A stretch of DNA of 64,000 bases from Trichostrongylus colubriformis (Eukaryota; Nematoda; Chromadorea; Rhabditida; Trichostrongylidae), in NCBI GenBank assembly GCA_963978905.1, contig OZ022256.1:46796001-46860000 (forward strand), written 5' to 3'. Below the pieces are notes generated by a model that was not told the DNA's origin, did no database searches, and saw only the letters and a program-made list of their open reading frames with translations. The translations under genes and the position numbers were made by a program. This document shows, piece after piece, positions 23,703-34,200 of this stretch; position 1 is the stretch's first letter, and every line of letters starts with the position of its first letter.

Positions 23703-26564
23703 TGGGTGGCGTCAAAGTGGGTTCGAGCAGGTGTAGCGCCGTGGTAACGCCGCAAAAAACGTACAGCCTGACTAGCTACCCAAGTACCTACTGTTCCAAG
23801 AAGATAAGTCGACCCTTCAGATTATCGCGGAGTGTGTCTTTACGTCGAGTTTGATGGTTGAGCGTGAGCTGGCCTGGTTCTGTAGGCGGATCAGGGAAGT
23901 CTTTATGCAATAAAGCAATGATGCTTTTGTTCCTTGTGATTGTGAAACTCGTGTCACTTCACAGGTGCTGCGCCTTGCAATTACTAGATTGACAAAGTCA
24001 GTTGTCTCGAAAGTGGGCGCACATTTCAAGCTGCAAGTTTTTCGCCATCGCTGTATTTCAGCTGTCAGTGACCACTGCGCCTACCACGGCGACGACAAGA
24101 CAGCGGGTGCTTGCAAGGCTGAGCTTGTTAATTGTACTTTCTAAAACCCCCTTTCTGGCGGAAGGTTGGAATTTTTGGAGTTCTTTGTACAATTTTTCTT
24201 AATCATAGGTAAGAGAAATGCTACTAGGAATCGGAACAGTCGGAGTGTAAGTCCCTTAGCCAGAATACGAAAGCGCACTCCACAGCCCCATTCTAGGAAA
24301 ACGTGGTTCGGGTGAGGATTCTCACATGAACTCTGGCTTTGGAACAATTTTAATCCATGTGAGAAATACATAGCATTACACTGAGCAAAAAATAATTGTT
24401 CATGAAGAGTCACAAACAAGTAGGGGATTTTGCTATAGTTCACTATTTCATTTTGAGTGTGATGGCTTGTGATGCTTTGTCTTCTCCAGACCCATTAAGC
24501 ATTTTTTGAATTCCAAAGCAAGTTTCTTCTTTAGACCCATTAGGCAACTTTTGAATTTAAAAGCAAACAATCGGGTGCGATACTTTCACTAATGGATAGA
24601 GCATGACGCAACACTTTGCTAATGGAGTCAGGAGCTAAAAGTTATGTTTCAAATGTATGTAAATGTGTTGGGCGGATCAGGGACGGGCACATAAAATGAG
24701 CAGCAGCAATTGAAATGACGCCTTCTCGACTGCCCAGAGCCTCGTCCTCTTCACCGTGGATTCCGCCGCAGATAGTCTACTTGCCCCTTAGCTTTCATAT
24801 GGATGTATCACTTTAGGAGTTCCTCCCGAACCACAGTATCCCTACCACTGTTTTTAAAGGCATAATTCACGACAATTCTCATAACTCATGGCGCTCAGTT
24901 AAGTTGCTGAGATGTCGAAAGAACCAAACATGTAATAAAAAACGATAGAAAACTTTGAAAACCCTATAATTAATGCCTTATCGATCTCCGGCTGGGACAT
25001 GATCACACCAGAGAAGTAGACGTCTCCGAAAGGTTCTTCTTTATATTATTACCCGTAGTTCAGGAATGCCAATTTTCTCCTCGCAACACTGCACTAGTAT
25101 TCGTCCAGAATTTCGACCATCCCATCTTATCACAATCGACAACACGCATTTTTTTGCCAAGTATAGATGCCACTGGTACTTCATTAGTCAAATCAGGGAG
25201 GGGTGTCGGCAGGGCGGACACGCTGGGTGCCCGTATATGTATGCCTTTTTAAGCATTTTATGTATGTACGGGATCTATGTAGAGGCGCTTACTACTCATC
25301 CCAGTGCGGTCAAATACACCCTTTTCAGTTGTGGGAAGGGCTATCTCCATCGGTTGGAGCCAAAATAGTCAAATTATCGCGAACTGTGCTTTCATGCCAA
25401 TAACCCTGTGTTTGATTAGAACTTTCTTGTGTCGATCCCGTAACAATTGAATAAGTTTTTCGCCGTTTTTCATGTGAGTGATAGTTTTGAAAAATGAGGA
25501 CGGTAAGTAGGGTAGCAAACTAATTGTTGGGGCATACTTGATGGTAAGATAGAATAGAGTGCATGAGCTCGGTCGATGACAATTCGCTTACGCCCTCTTC
25601 TGCTCCATTCATTTGAAAACTTTTGAGTGGAAATCTTCCCACGGTTTGCTCTCATATAAACTCGCTCCTATGTCGTCCTCTATACTATTTTCGAAAGTGC
25701 TTTTATCCAACTGTTGTTCCTGTTGATTTGGTGGTTACGCAGCCGGTGCTGCCCAAGATAAAGAAGAGCAACCTCTGATGAGGTACTCACCAAGAAAGGG
25801 TTCAACTTCCCATGGAACGCTGAAAGGAGATCCAGGTGAATTGATAGTGTCTTGAGTGCTGGTTAAGGTATGAGGACCCAAATTGCAAAATGCCCTTCCG
25901 AAGCGAGTTAGGAAAGGTTGAATATTGCTTACAATGAGTCACTCACCGGTTACTTTGCTTAGTATGACTCATCAAAAGGTATGATCGAAAGGGTAAACCC
26001 ACCGTTCAGAGAGCGCTACCACTGTGCCACGACAACCATTACTGCCCCCAGGATTAGACCCGTCGATGAGTTACTTCTCGCGAAGTACCCAGCCCTTGAG
26101 TCAGTGCAAGCAAACTCTGATCCCTCCTAATTCGCCTCCGAGCAGTATTTTGTAACTTTGGTTCCCATGATTGTGATCAGTGTCCGAGACCCTATCTATA
26201 CGCCTAGATCTTGTTTCGAAGTTCTATTGGAAGTTGAAACCCTACCATGGGCAGATAGGATCTCATAGAAGCAGTGCTGCAGTTAAAAATAATCCACGCA
26301 TTCCAATGAACTGCATGATATAAGTATGAAAAATGGGAAAGCGTGGGAAAAAAAAACATATAGAAGTTTTGATAAAGTTTAATGGGCCTAAGAATAGTAA
26401 AAGAAAACATTTCATAAGCATCAGATAAACAAGGATCTACTGTCACTGCAGTAGATGGAGAAGGACTTCTTTTTGTACCGTTTCATCTTATCAGTCGGAT
26501 AACGTGGATGTTCTCTCTCTTTTTGGTGCTTTTATGAAGTAGACACGAATGGTTTGAACTCGAC
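23703..26564 (-). repeat. Right arm of giant palindrome, copy 2
   Basis: Nearly identical to 10729-13590 at an offset of 12,974 bp, and the inverted partner of 20867-23670. Confidence 0.88.
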
Positions 26565-26774
26565 TAAACGCCGTAAGAGCCTTCTGCATGAGCAAGATCG
26601 GGAGCTTCTTCTGTGTCAACATGGTGTGTCACGTCAACTCGACTAATTCCGTGGTTTCGTCAGCCTCGTTCCCAACCTTGCTGAGGCCCGTTCACTCTGT
26701 GTACCTAAAGGGATTCTTATTGGGTGGTGTTCTTGAACATTCTGTTTCCTACGGGATCCCCAAGCCCTTCGTTT

Positions 26775-27036
26775 AGAAAAGGCAGCGTGCGCGAAGAAGC
26801 ATAACAAAACGATTTATTGCGTAGAAGCCGAGAATGATTCGAGAATATACAAGAGATGCAACAAGAGCCGGAGTCGCTATCCAACCCCGCCGGGCGTCGG
26901 TGCCGCTCCTTCGTGATTGCCCCATCCTTGTTGCCATTCCCCTCCGCCATATCGGCTCTCGGCATCTATAATAGAATAGCTGAGAAATACACAATGAATC
27001 GATTTGAGCCTTAAGAAAACTTTTTCATCACTTACA
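26775..27036 (-). repeat. 3' LTR of the retrotransposon
   Basis: This 262-bp repeat appears identical to 39533-39794. On the element strand it starts TGTAAGTGATG and ends GCCTTTTCT, so the terminal dinucleotides are TG...CT where TG...CA is usual. It contains AATAAA (26813-26818, minus strand) about 40 bp from its end, a plausible polyadenylation signal. A weak TATA-like TGTATATTC lies about 30 bp upstream of that. Confidence 0.95.
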
Positions 27037-27046
27037 CCTCCCCTAT
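27037..27046 (-). promoter_or_regulatory. Polypurine tract
   Basis: On the element strand GATAGGGGAGG ends immediately before the TGTAAG of the 3' LTR, which is the expected place and composition for the plus-strand primer. Confidence 0.7.
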
Positions 27047-27264
27047 CGCAAAAAGTCCGTCCCGGACTCGAGTACTTACCTCTGTTGTGTAAGAAAACTG
27101 GAGGAGAAACCTGCGGCTGTTGAGCGGAGAGCGACGGTGTAGCAGAGCAGGTACCGGCGAGGGCGGGGGTTAGTCTTGGATGGGTGGGAGAGTGGGAGGA
27201 AGTGAGGAGAAGGATGGCTTACAAAAGTTGCAGTGATTCCTTTTTTTTAATTTTTTTTGTTTTT
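27047..27264 (-). other. 3' untranslated region of the retrotransposon
   Basis: This lies between the ORF2 stop and the purine tract. It begins with an A-rich stretch on the element strand (27241-27265) and shows no further frame or motif. Confidence 0.7.
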
Positions 27265-30200
27265 TCAAGGAGCAGAGAAGAGGTCCCGCAGCTGGGTCGA
27301 GGGGACGATGGCTCCCGATCCTTCAGCCCAACTTATAATTTGTCCCCAGTGGGGTAGGGGTCGCAAAGTTGGCACGTGCCCTAGGATAAATTGACCCTGC
27401 CTCGAACGGGTGATAGCAACGTTCAAACGTAGCAGATCATCAATAAATCCTGCGGTCTCAGGCTCCAAACTTGTGCGAGTCGTCAGAAGGATGATTACTT
27501 CCGTTTCTCGACCTTGAATCGAATCCACTGTCGCGATCTCGACTTGCCGTTCGGAAGCGAAATCGACAAGCAGTCGAAATTGTTCTCGATAAAAGGTGAC
27601 CACACATAATTGGCTCGGCAAGAGCCCGCATCCTAACAGATGATCCAACAGCGTAAGGCAAGTCCTGGCTTCTTCTTCATTGAGATAAGAGTGGGTGGGT
27701 GCTTGCATGGAAGTGCCCTTGATGTCGATAAAAGCGAACGGTAGGTCAGCTTTTGGGAACCTTACGCGGTCGAGAAGTAGGCGCCGTTGGCTCGCTGTCA
27801 CTCCGCTTATTAATGATCCTCCGTACGAGAGGATATTTGGCAACTCAATAAGCGCGGGATGGCATCTGAACGTCGTCACTAGCGCCGCCTTTGGTACCGC
27901 GGGAGACCGCGCGAGAATGGACATTACACTTTGACCGCCGAACAGTGCTGGATTCGCCTCGTGGGGGCATTTCACATAAGGACGCATCTGATGTACATCT
28001 CCAATGTAAAGTTGGCGCGCCTCCGGGAATAGGGTGATGAACGATGCCAAGATAGGCTCGGGCACCTGTGACGCCTCATCAATGATGATAATCTTACGGT
28101 CAGCTAGGTGGTTTCTGAAGATGCCGCCTTTTGCCGTTGTGTTTAAAAGCGATGCAGTTGTCAAAAGGAGCACATCTGGAGGGCGGACATCGAACATTAT
28201 GTTTACCACTTTTTTCACGCATTCCGACACATCCTTCTCAGCTAAGATGTACTCTTCAATTTCCGTCTCCGTCATATCCATGGAGTGGGCTGGATCCCTA
28301 GCGTAGCGTTCATAAAGCAGTCGCCCTTTGCGGAAACGGGCGCACCGATCACGGTCGTTGACTCGCAACGTGCTAGCAAATTCTTCTCCAAGTGATTTCA
28401 AAACTTCATGAATATCAACGGTGGTTGAAGGCGATTCGTCCAGAAAGGCGGATTCCGAGATATATCGCAAAAGTCGGAGTTGTCGGAACTCCTCGAGCGC
28501 CAACATCGTTGTCGCAAAATGGGCGACCGCATTATTGGTTGTCGCCGTAACAATTATGGGACCTTTTTGGTGTTGAACGAGGAGTCCTGCTATAATCGCA
28601 CCCAGAACGGTCTTTCCGGTACCGAACGCGGCTTGAATTTCCGCGATCGGGTGGTTTGCTAACCCGAGTTCCAGTGAAGTGCGTTGATCTGACGTCAGAG
28701 AGATATACTGATTTCGGAGCCGGAAGGTATCCGGAATGGAAAATTGAGCTTGCGAACCTCGAGGGGCTGCTGGTAAGGCTGGTGGATTACGGTAGACGAG
28801 GTCGAGAATACGATGCCCCTTTGTGCCGGTTTCTACTTGTGTGACAATATGTAACATCCTGGAGATAGCCTCATTAGCCGGGCTTGCCGATTTGGGGGGT
28901 TTAGCCAGACGAACATAGCCATCGACGATTCGTTCACCCCGAAGATGACGTCCATGTTTCGCTATGAGGTTAGTTAGCCCTTCATGGTTCCAGGTGAACC
29001 CCGAGATCCGAATGGACAGTTGTTTACTGTCCATGTTGAAGAAGACCGACTCCACGCGCATTTTTATCGTGTGATCCGCTCCCATAAGCCAGAAATCCAG
29101 GAGACGGCCCCTGTTCCAACCAGCTTCTTGTGCCATGTCTTCCAAAATGAAGTCAAGACGGACTGGACACATGGTACCCTGAGGCTGGGTGCAGGTAACC
29201 CAATGAACTGCTGTGTCGTCAAACATGGTGTTTAAGGCGGCTAATGTCGAACACGCGACATTGAAGAGTTGACCCATTCTATGTTTGGCTCGTGCAGTGT
29301 CCGTGGCATAGGAGGTGAAGCTATTGACGCGGTCCGTTAACCAGTCCTTATCCTCCGGGCGCAGATTCATTACGCGTAGGGGAAGTACTCCTTCTCGTGA
29401 GTTGAGAGGCAAGAAGCGACGTACTAACTGGCATAGCTCATCCCGTGCTTGCTGTGAGGCTGGTGGTTCCGAAAATCGCATAGCGTAGGACGTGTTGACT
29501 CGGGTCTCGGCGCGAATAAGCGAATACTTATAGACCGGTTCAAGGTCGCGGTCGCACAAGGAGGGAGTGATGACTGCGGCCTCCGGAGCTCCTTCGAAAA
29601 CCGCTAGAAATTTCGTAACACGACCCGCGCGGGTGACGAGATGGGCCACCATGCCAAAGCTGGTTTGGTGCTGCACGTGGGGTGTCACAAATGCGAACTG
29701 ATCCGCCCGGAAAAAATAGACGGATGAAGGGTCCATGGCCGTGGCCCTGGGGATACGGGAACGATCCAGGATAGAAGCGGGATTTTGGAGTGCAGCTCGT
29801 GTAGGTGTTACCGAATAAATCCAAACCAAGTCCTGAACTGATACCAACGACCGGTCGAAACCTCGCATGTTCGTGGTTACGTCGACGGCGTACTGGTCTA
29901 AAACGATGCAATGCAGATCACGCCTGTCTGGCCCCACGACAAAGAAATCTTTAGCTTCTAGTAACACGCCGTTCCCGTATCCTACCGCGACAACTTGATA
30001 TAGCACCGGCTGGGAGATGTTGCTGGGACGAGGGGCCAGTGTCGAAGAATAAAACTTGAGCGGGGTTTGTGGGTTCTCACGCACGGGTTCCTGATAGCGA
30101 CCGCTTAATGTGTCGTGAATTACTGACAGAGACTCTTCCCGGAAGTGAATCGCGGCCTCTAGTGTCTGAAGCTCCATGATAGGGATTTTATTAGAGGGGC

Positions 30201-31122
30201 TAGGCGGGTCTTTGATGAAATTAGGGAAGAGTGACCTGACCCAACGGGCGGCCTCATAGGCGGCTGGGGGAATCGGCCGATACTTATCCTCTGGCAGCTC
30301 ACTTGTGACACATTCATCCGGTATATTCGCATACCGGGGTCGACGTGGGCGGACTAACGGGGCCCATGGGTGCAGGTGTGCCAGGTAATGTGTGTACCCT
30401 TCGGGGGTTACCTCCGGAAGATCAAGGTTCCAGTCACGCCAGTCTTCTTTCCTCGAAGAGCTGAACTCCTGTCTCGATGGTCCTCTTATACCTGACGATC
30501 GTCCTCCACGGGTCCGCGCATTAGAGGTCCGAGAAGAACCAAGGGCTGGCTGTGGAGCGTTTCGAGTACCCCGACCAAAAGAGCGGGCACCTCGTAGGGG
30601 TTGCGAGGCCGAAGCGACGCTGAAGAATCGCAGATGGTGCGATCGTCGGCGAGAAGCGGCGCTGGCTGTGGCCCATAATGGTGGAGAGCACGGCCGATGA
30701 ATAGCGGGAGCTGCCGCCGATGCTACGGTGCCCAACAATGGCAGCGGCTGAGGACCAGGAAGGGGTTGTGGTGAGCCGTACTCCGTGGTATCCATTGGGG
30801 AAGGGGCCGGGGCCCAGTCCTCACCATTGCTCGGGGATTCTGCCAACAGTGACGAACCTCGAGAAGTATCCTGGTCACTAGTGCCCGAATGCGAATCTGG
30901 TGTTTTCAAAAGAGAGTTGGTGTGTGTGGAATCGGACGTGCCCGTCATCGGGGAATCGGCCAGAGTATGACCTGAAGATAACAGAGGCACACTAACTGTT
31001 GAGTCGGCCAAGGTATGACCAAGAGGTTGTAAAAAGGAGCTCACTCCGGTACCTGATTCCGTTGTTGTTGACTGATCACCGCCATCGACCTCGGTGGCCT
31101 CCACATGATCATGGTCGGACAT
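27265..31122 (-). CDS. Superfamily 1 UPF1-like helicase, second ORF of the LTR retrotransposon
   Basis: The first ATG is at 31122. The frame is open a few codons further upstream (31131), but that codon is GTG. From the ATG it encodes 1285 aa. Positions below count from 31131. Residues 1-230 are Ser/Pro/Arg-rich and probably disordered. Residues 230-800 are unrecognised. The helicase core covers 800-1260: a Q-motif-like LTSDQRTSL (812), Walker A GTGKT (837-841), motif Ia VTATTNNAV (861), Walker B IDEASQ (1017-1022), motif III YIGDVHQMRP (1042), motif IV FRCHP (1088), motif V TVDSIQGRE (1201) and motif VI LNVAITRSR (1236). This set defines the UPF1-like SF1 group, ATP-driven helicases that act on RNA or DNA. 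The frame lies inside the LTRs, 152 nt past ORF1, so it is element-encoded. Its role (RNA remodelling, reverse transcription support, or countering surveillance) is unknown. Confidence 0.92.
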   Translation of the reverse strand: MSDHDHVEATEVDGGDQSTTTESGTGVSSFLQPLGHTLADSTVSVPLLSSGHTLADSPMTGTSDSTHTNSLLKTPDSHSGTSDQDTSRGSSLLAESPSNGEDWAPAPSPMDTTEYGSPQPLPGPQPLPLLGTVASAAAPAIHRPCSPPLWATASAASRRRSHHLRFFSVASASQPLRGARSFGRGTRNAPQPALGSSRTSNARTRGGRSSGIRGPSRQEFSSSRKEDWRDWNLDLPEVTPEGYTHYLAHLHPWAPLVRPRRPRYANIPDECVTSELPEDKYRPIPPAAYEAARWVRSLFPNFIKDPPSPSNKIPIMELQTLEAAIHFREESLSVIHDTLSGRYQEPVRENPQTPLKFYSSTLAPRPSNISQPVLYQVVAVGYGNGVLLEAKDFFVVGPDRRDLHCIVLDQYAVDVTTNMRGFDRSLVSVQDLVWIYSVTPTRAALQNPASILDRSRIPRATAMDPSSVYFFRADQFAFVTPHVQHQTSFGMVAHLVTRAGRVTKFLAVFEGAPEAAVITPSLCDRDLEPVYKYSLIRAETRVNTSYAMRFSEPPASQQARDELCQLVRRFLPLNSREGVLPLRVMNLRPEDKDWLTDRVNSFTSYATDTARAKHRMGQLFNVACSTLAALNTMFDDTAVHWVTCTQPQGTMCPVRLDFILEDMAQEAGWNRGRLLDFWLMGADHTIKMRVESVFFNMDSKQLSIRISGFTWNHEGLTNLIAKHGRHLRGERIVDGYVRLAKPPKSASPANEAISRMLHIVTQVETGTKGHRILDLVYRNPPALPAAPRGSQAQFSIPDTFRLRNQYISLTSDQRTSLELGLANHPIAEIQAAFGTGKTVLGAIIAGLLVQHQKGPIIVTATTNNAVAHFATTMLALEEFRQLRLLRYISESAFLDESPSTTVDIHEVLKSLGEEFASTLRVNDRDRCARFRKGRLLYERYARDPAHSMDMTETEIEEYILAEKDVSECVKKVVNIMFDVRPPDVLLLTTASLLNTTAKGGIFRNHLADRKIIIIDEASQVPEPILASFITLFPEARQLYIGDVHQMRPYVKCPHEANPALFGGQSVMSILARSPAVPKAALVTTFRCHPALIELPNILSYGGSLISGVTASQRRLLLDRVRFPKADLPFAFIDIKGTSMQAPTHSYLNEEEARTCLTLLDHLLGCGLLPSQLCVVTFYREQFRLLVDFASERQVEIATVDSIQGRETEVIILLTTRTSLEPETAGFIDDLLRLNVAITRSRQGQFILGHVPTLRPLPHWGQIISWAEGSGAIVPSTQLRDLFSAP

Positions 31123-31134
31123 GGCGAACACTCT

Positions 31135-31141
31135 CTGAAAT
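31135..31141 (-). promoter_or_regulatory. Candidate 3' splice site for ORF2
   Basis: On the element strand ATTTCAG ends 12 nt before the first ATG of ORF2. TTTCAG is the nematode acceptor consensus for cis- and trans-splicing. It gives a simple way to express ORF2 from a spliced or trans-spliced mRNA. Confidence 0.6.
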
Positions 31142-31274
31142 GAGGCACATCAGTGAACCTTGCGGCTTCCGACGGAATCAATATGGAGCCAAAAATCGAG
31201 TCCACTGGAAAACTATGAATGTGGTCGAGATATGGCGGGGAGGTAATGTACAAAAGGAACTTTTTGCGGACCGT

Positions 31275-34200
31275 TTAGAGTGAGTTCATTCGCTTTCTGA
31301 ATCGGGTGTTGTAAGGGTGAGTTGGGACCTGTTTCTTAGCGTCTTTAGGAGGCGATGATGACCGTGTGTAGCCCGGGAGGCTGTAATCTTCCGCCTGACA
31401 GGTAGCCAGCGCTACCGCCTCTTGTTCAGGAAGCCAGGGCGACGTAAAAACTGGTCCCGATAAAGTATGGCATTTTTTGACCTGGTTCATATGAACCTTT
31501 TTGGGGGGAGACTCTGGAGAAGAAATACTGACGATGACCACGTGCGGGTGCTCCACTAAAATCACCCGGAACTGGCCAAGCCACGGCATGCACAGTTTTG
31601 CGGATAGCCCGGGGGAAGGGGTAAAGTTCCTGAGATAGACCCTGTCACCAACCTTAACCTCCAACGGTGACAAGTGGCTTTTATCGTATTGTGTCTTATA
31701 GCGCTCACGTTGTTTCATATTGAAGCGGTACGCGAATTGCCAAGCGGAATGGAGAACCGGTAATAGACGCTCTACGTAGGGCTCCACGGTGCAGTCGGAG
31801 GGAACATGGCGCTCCTCGTGGTGGCGAATAATGAGATCTACGTTGAAAGTGGGATCTCTCCCGAACATCAAGAAAAAAGGGGTATTCAAGGTGCTATTAT
31901 GGGTGGAGGTGTTGTACATGAAAGTACATGCTGGAATAAACTGATCCCAATCAGTTTGAGCTGTGCCAATGTACGACCGAAGCATGAGCTGAAAGGTCGC
32001 AAAGACACGTTCGCAAGCGCCATTTCCTTCGTGGTGGTAGGGTGTACAAAAATATCTGTGCACGCGAAGTAGTTTACCCAGCTCCATGATCGTTTCGGAC
32101 CGAAAATAAGACGCATTGTCGGAAATGAGTTCTGTCATAACCCCGTATTTTAGGATGCACTCGTTCATCAGAGCGCGTGCAATGCTTATCGAAGAGCAGT
32201 CGGCGAGCGGCACTGCGATCACGTATTTTGAAAAGTGGTCGATCATGGCCATTATGTACCGATTACCAGATTCTGTAATATGCATAGGGCCAGTAAGGTC
32301 TACGTACACTTTATCGAAAATAGCCACGGGGACAACTGGTAGAAGGTCTTCACGGTTGCGAGCGGCTGCCTTTTTCCGTTGGCAAATGTCGCAGGTGCGA
32401 CATAGGGCGTAAATGTCCTCGGCCATATGCGGCCAATAGTACCTACGCGAGATTTTTGCAAGGGTTTTGCGCCAGAAGAAGTGTCCTCCGGCCGATGGGC
32501 TTTCATGAAACGCCAGAAATAGCGCTTCCTTGAGCTTTTCGGGGACTACTATCTGATCCCGAGCGTTACCTGGGGTGGCCGGAGAAGGGCGTCGATAATA
32601 GAGACAGCCGTTTGGTTTGATATGGCATCGGTCTGCGATTTGAAGCAAAGATGGTTTACTGTCGTCAGGCACGTCTGCGCTGAAGACTTTATGGTGAAGG
32701 AAGTAAATGACGTTCCGGCATAGCTGGTCTTGCTGCTGCTCGACCACCAGGTCATGTGGGCGAATAGCGATAGGCGAGTACTGCAATAGCGGGGGACTTT
32801 CGGGTCCCGGTAAAGGAAGGCTGGTTAGGCAACGCGGAAACTCGACAATATCATCACTCTCAGGAGAGTTCTCCTGGAACTGAGAGGAAGGGTGACTGAT
32901 TCGCGAAAGGCAATCGGCGACTGTATTGGAGGAACCTTTTAGATACTCAATAGTGATGTTATAGCTCTGAAGCTCAACGATCCAGCGGGCGAGATTATCG
33001 TGGATCTTGTTATGTCTCAGAAGGAAGGTCAAAGGTTTATGGTCAGAGAATATCCGCGTGAGATTCCCGTATATGGTAGCTCGGAAAAAGCGTAAGGCGC
33101 TTATCATCGCAAATAGTTCTATGTGCGTCGGGCTCCAGCGCCGTTGCGACTCTGATAACGCTTTACTAAAATAGCCGACTGCAACTAACCTAGTACTATC
33201 ATCAGTTGCCGTTTGAAAGAGGCCTGCGCCGACCGCCAGGGAACTCCCGTCCGTGCAAAGGATGAATTCCCGATCGCGAGGATAAGCTAAGCACGGCTTG
33301 CTCATGAGGCAGTCACGTAATGCAAGAAAAGCCTCCTGTTGACGTTCGCCCCAGACGAACTTCGCGTTTTCCTTCGTGAGTTCATAAAGTGGGGCTGCTA
33401 ACCCTGCGAAATTGCGAATGAAACGTCGAAAAAAATTGGCCATGCCAATAAATCTTTTAACTTCTTTGGCTGTTGTCGGTGTCGGAAACTCCTTTAGCGC
33501 TCGGACATTGCGGTCTGCTGGACAATAGGTGCTGTGTGATATTTCGTGACCCAAAAACGTGATTCTGGATCGCGCGATTTCTGTAAGCTTTTTACCCGAG
33601 GTTTTGATGTTAAAAATCCTGAACCGCTCAAACACATTTCGAAGAGCTCGCAAGTGATCATCAAAGGTCTTATTGAAGATGATGATATCGTCAATGTACG
33701 CCAAGCAAGTGTCCTCAAGGCCTGATAAGATGCGGGACATGGCCCTGCAAAAATATGCTCCTGCATTACGTAGCCCGAAAGGCAGGTACACGAACTGATA
33801 TATACCGCGGTGGGTGGCCCACCCGCACTTTTCCTGGCTCTCGGGCGACATAAGCAGCTGCATATAGCCTGAGGCGAGGTCCAGCGTGGTGTAGTACTTA
33901 TTCCCAGCTACTTTCACGAGTAGATCGTCTATGCGAGGAAGGGGGTAATGGTCTGGGATGGTCACTTCATTCAGTGGGCGAAAATCCAAACATATCCGAA
34001 GCGAACCGTCACGCTTTTTTACCAAAACGGTGTTATGGACCCAAGGTGTATCGCTTTCGACGATGCGGCCTGCTTTGAGCAACTTGTTGATATGGTCATC
34101 TAGCTCCTTCTGGAACTTGACAGGAATGCGAGGGGGCCGAAACCGGGTCGGAGGGGCATTAGTGGTGGTCTTAATATTGACCAGGGTGTGGGTATACGAT

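Larger units (their letters stand above)
13799..26774 (+). repeat. Tandem unit copy 2, carrying a mariner insertion
   Basis: This is the second copy of the large unit. Its left part (13799 to about 17430) is nearly identical to copy 3 (39799 onward). Its right part (from about 17650) is nearly identical to copy 1. It therefore looks chimeric. A 902-bp mariner (16257-17158) is present only in this copy. The unit ends at 26774, where the LTR retrotransposon is inserted. The next unit begins on the other side of that element at 39795-39799, in the same phase as the 13798/13799 junction. Confidence 0.9.

Noticed and set aside
29540..29911. 123-codon minus-strand frame inside the helicase ORF
   Set aside because: It is a shadow frame of ORF2, which has complete helicase motifs.
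31131..31131. GTG start for ORF2
   Set aside because: Eukaryotic initiation is expected at ATG. The first in-frame ATG is at 31122, nine bases inside, just after the splice acceptor.
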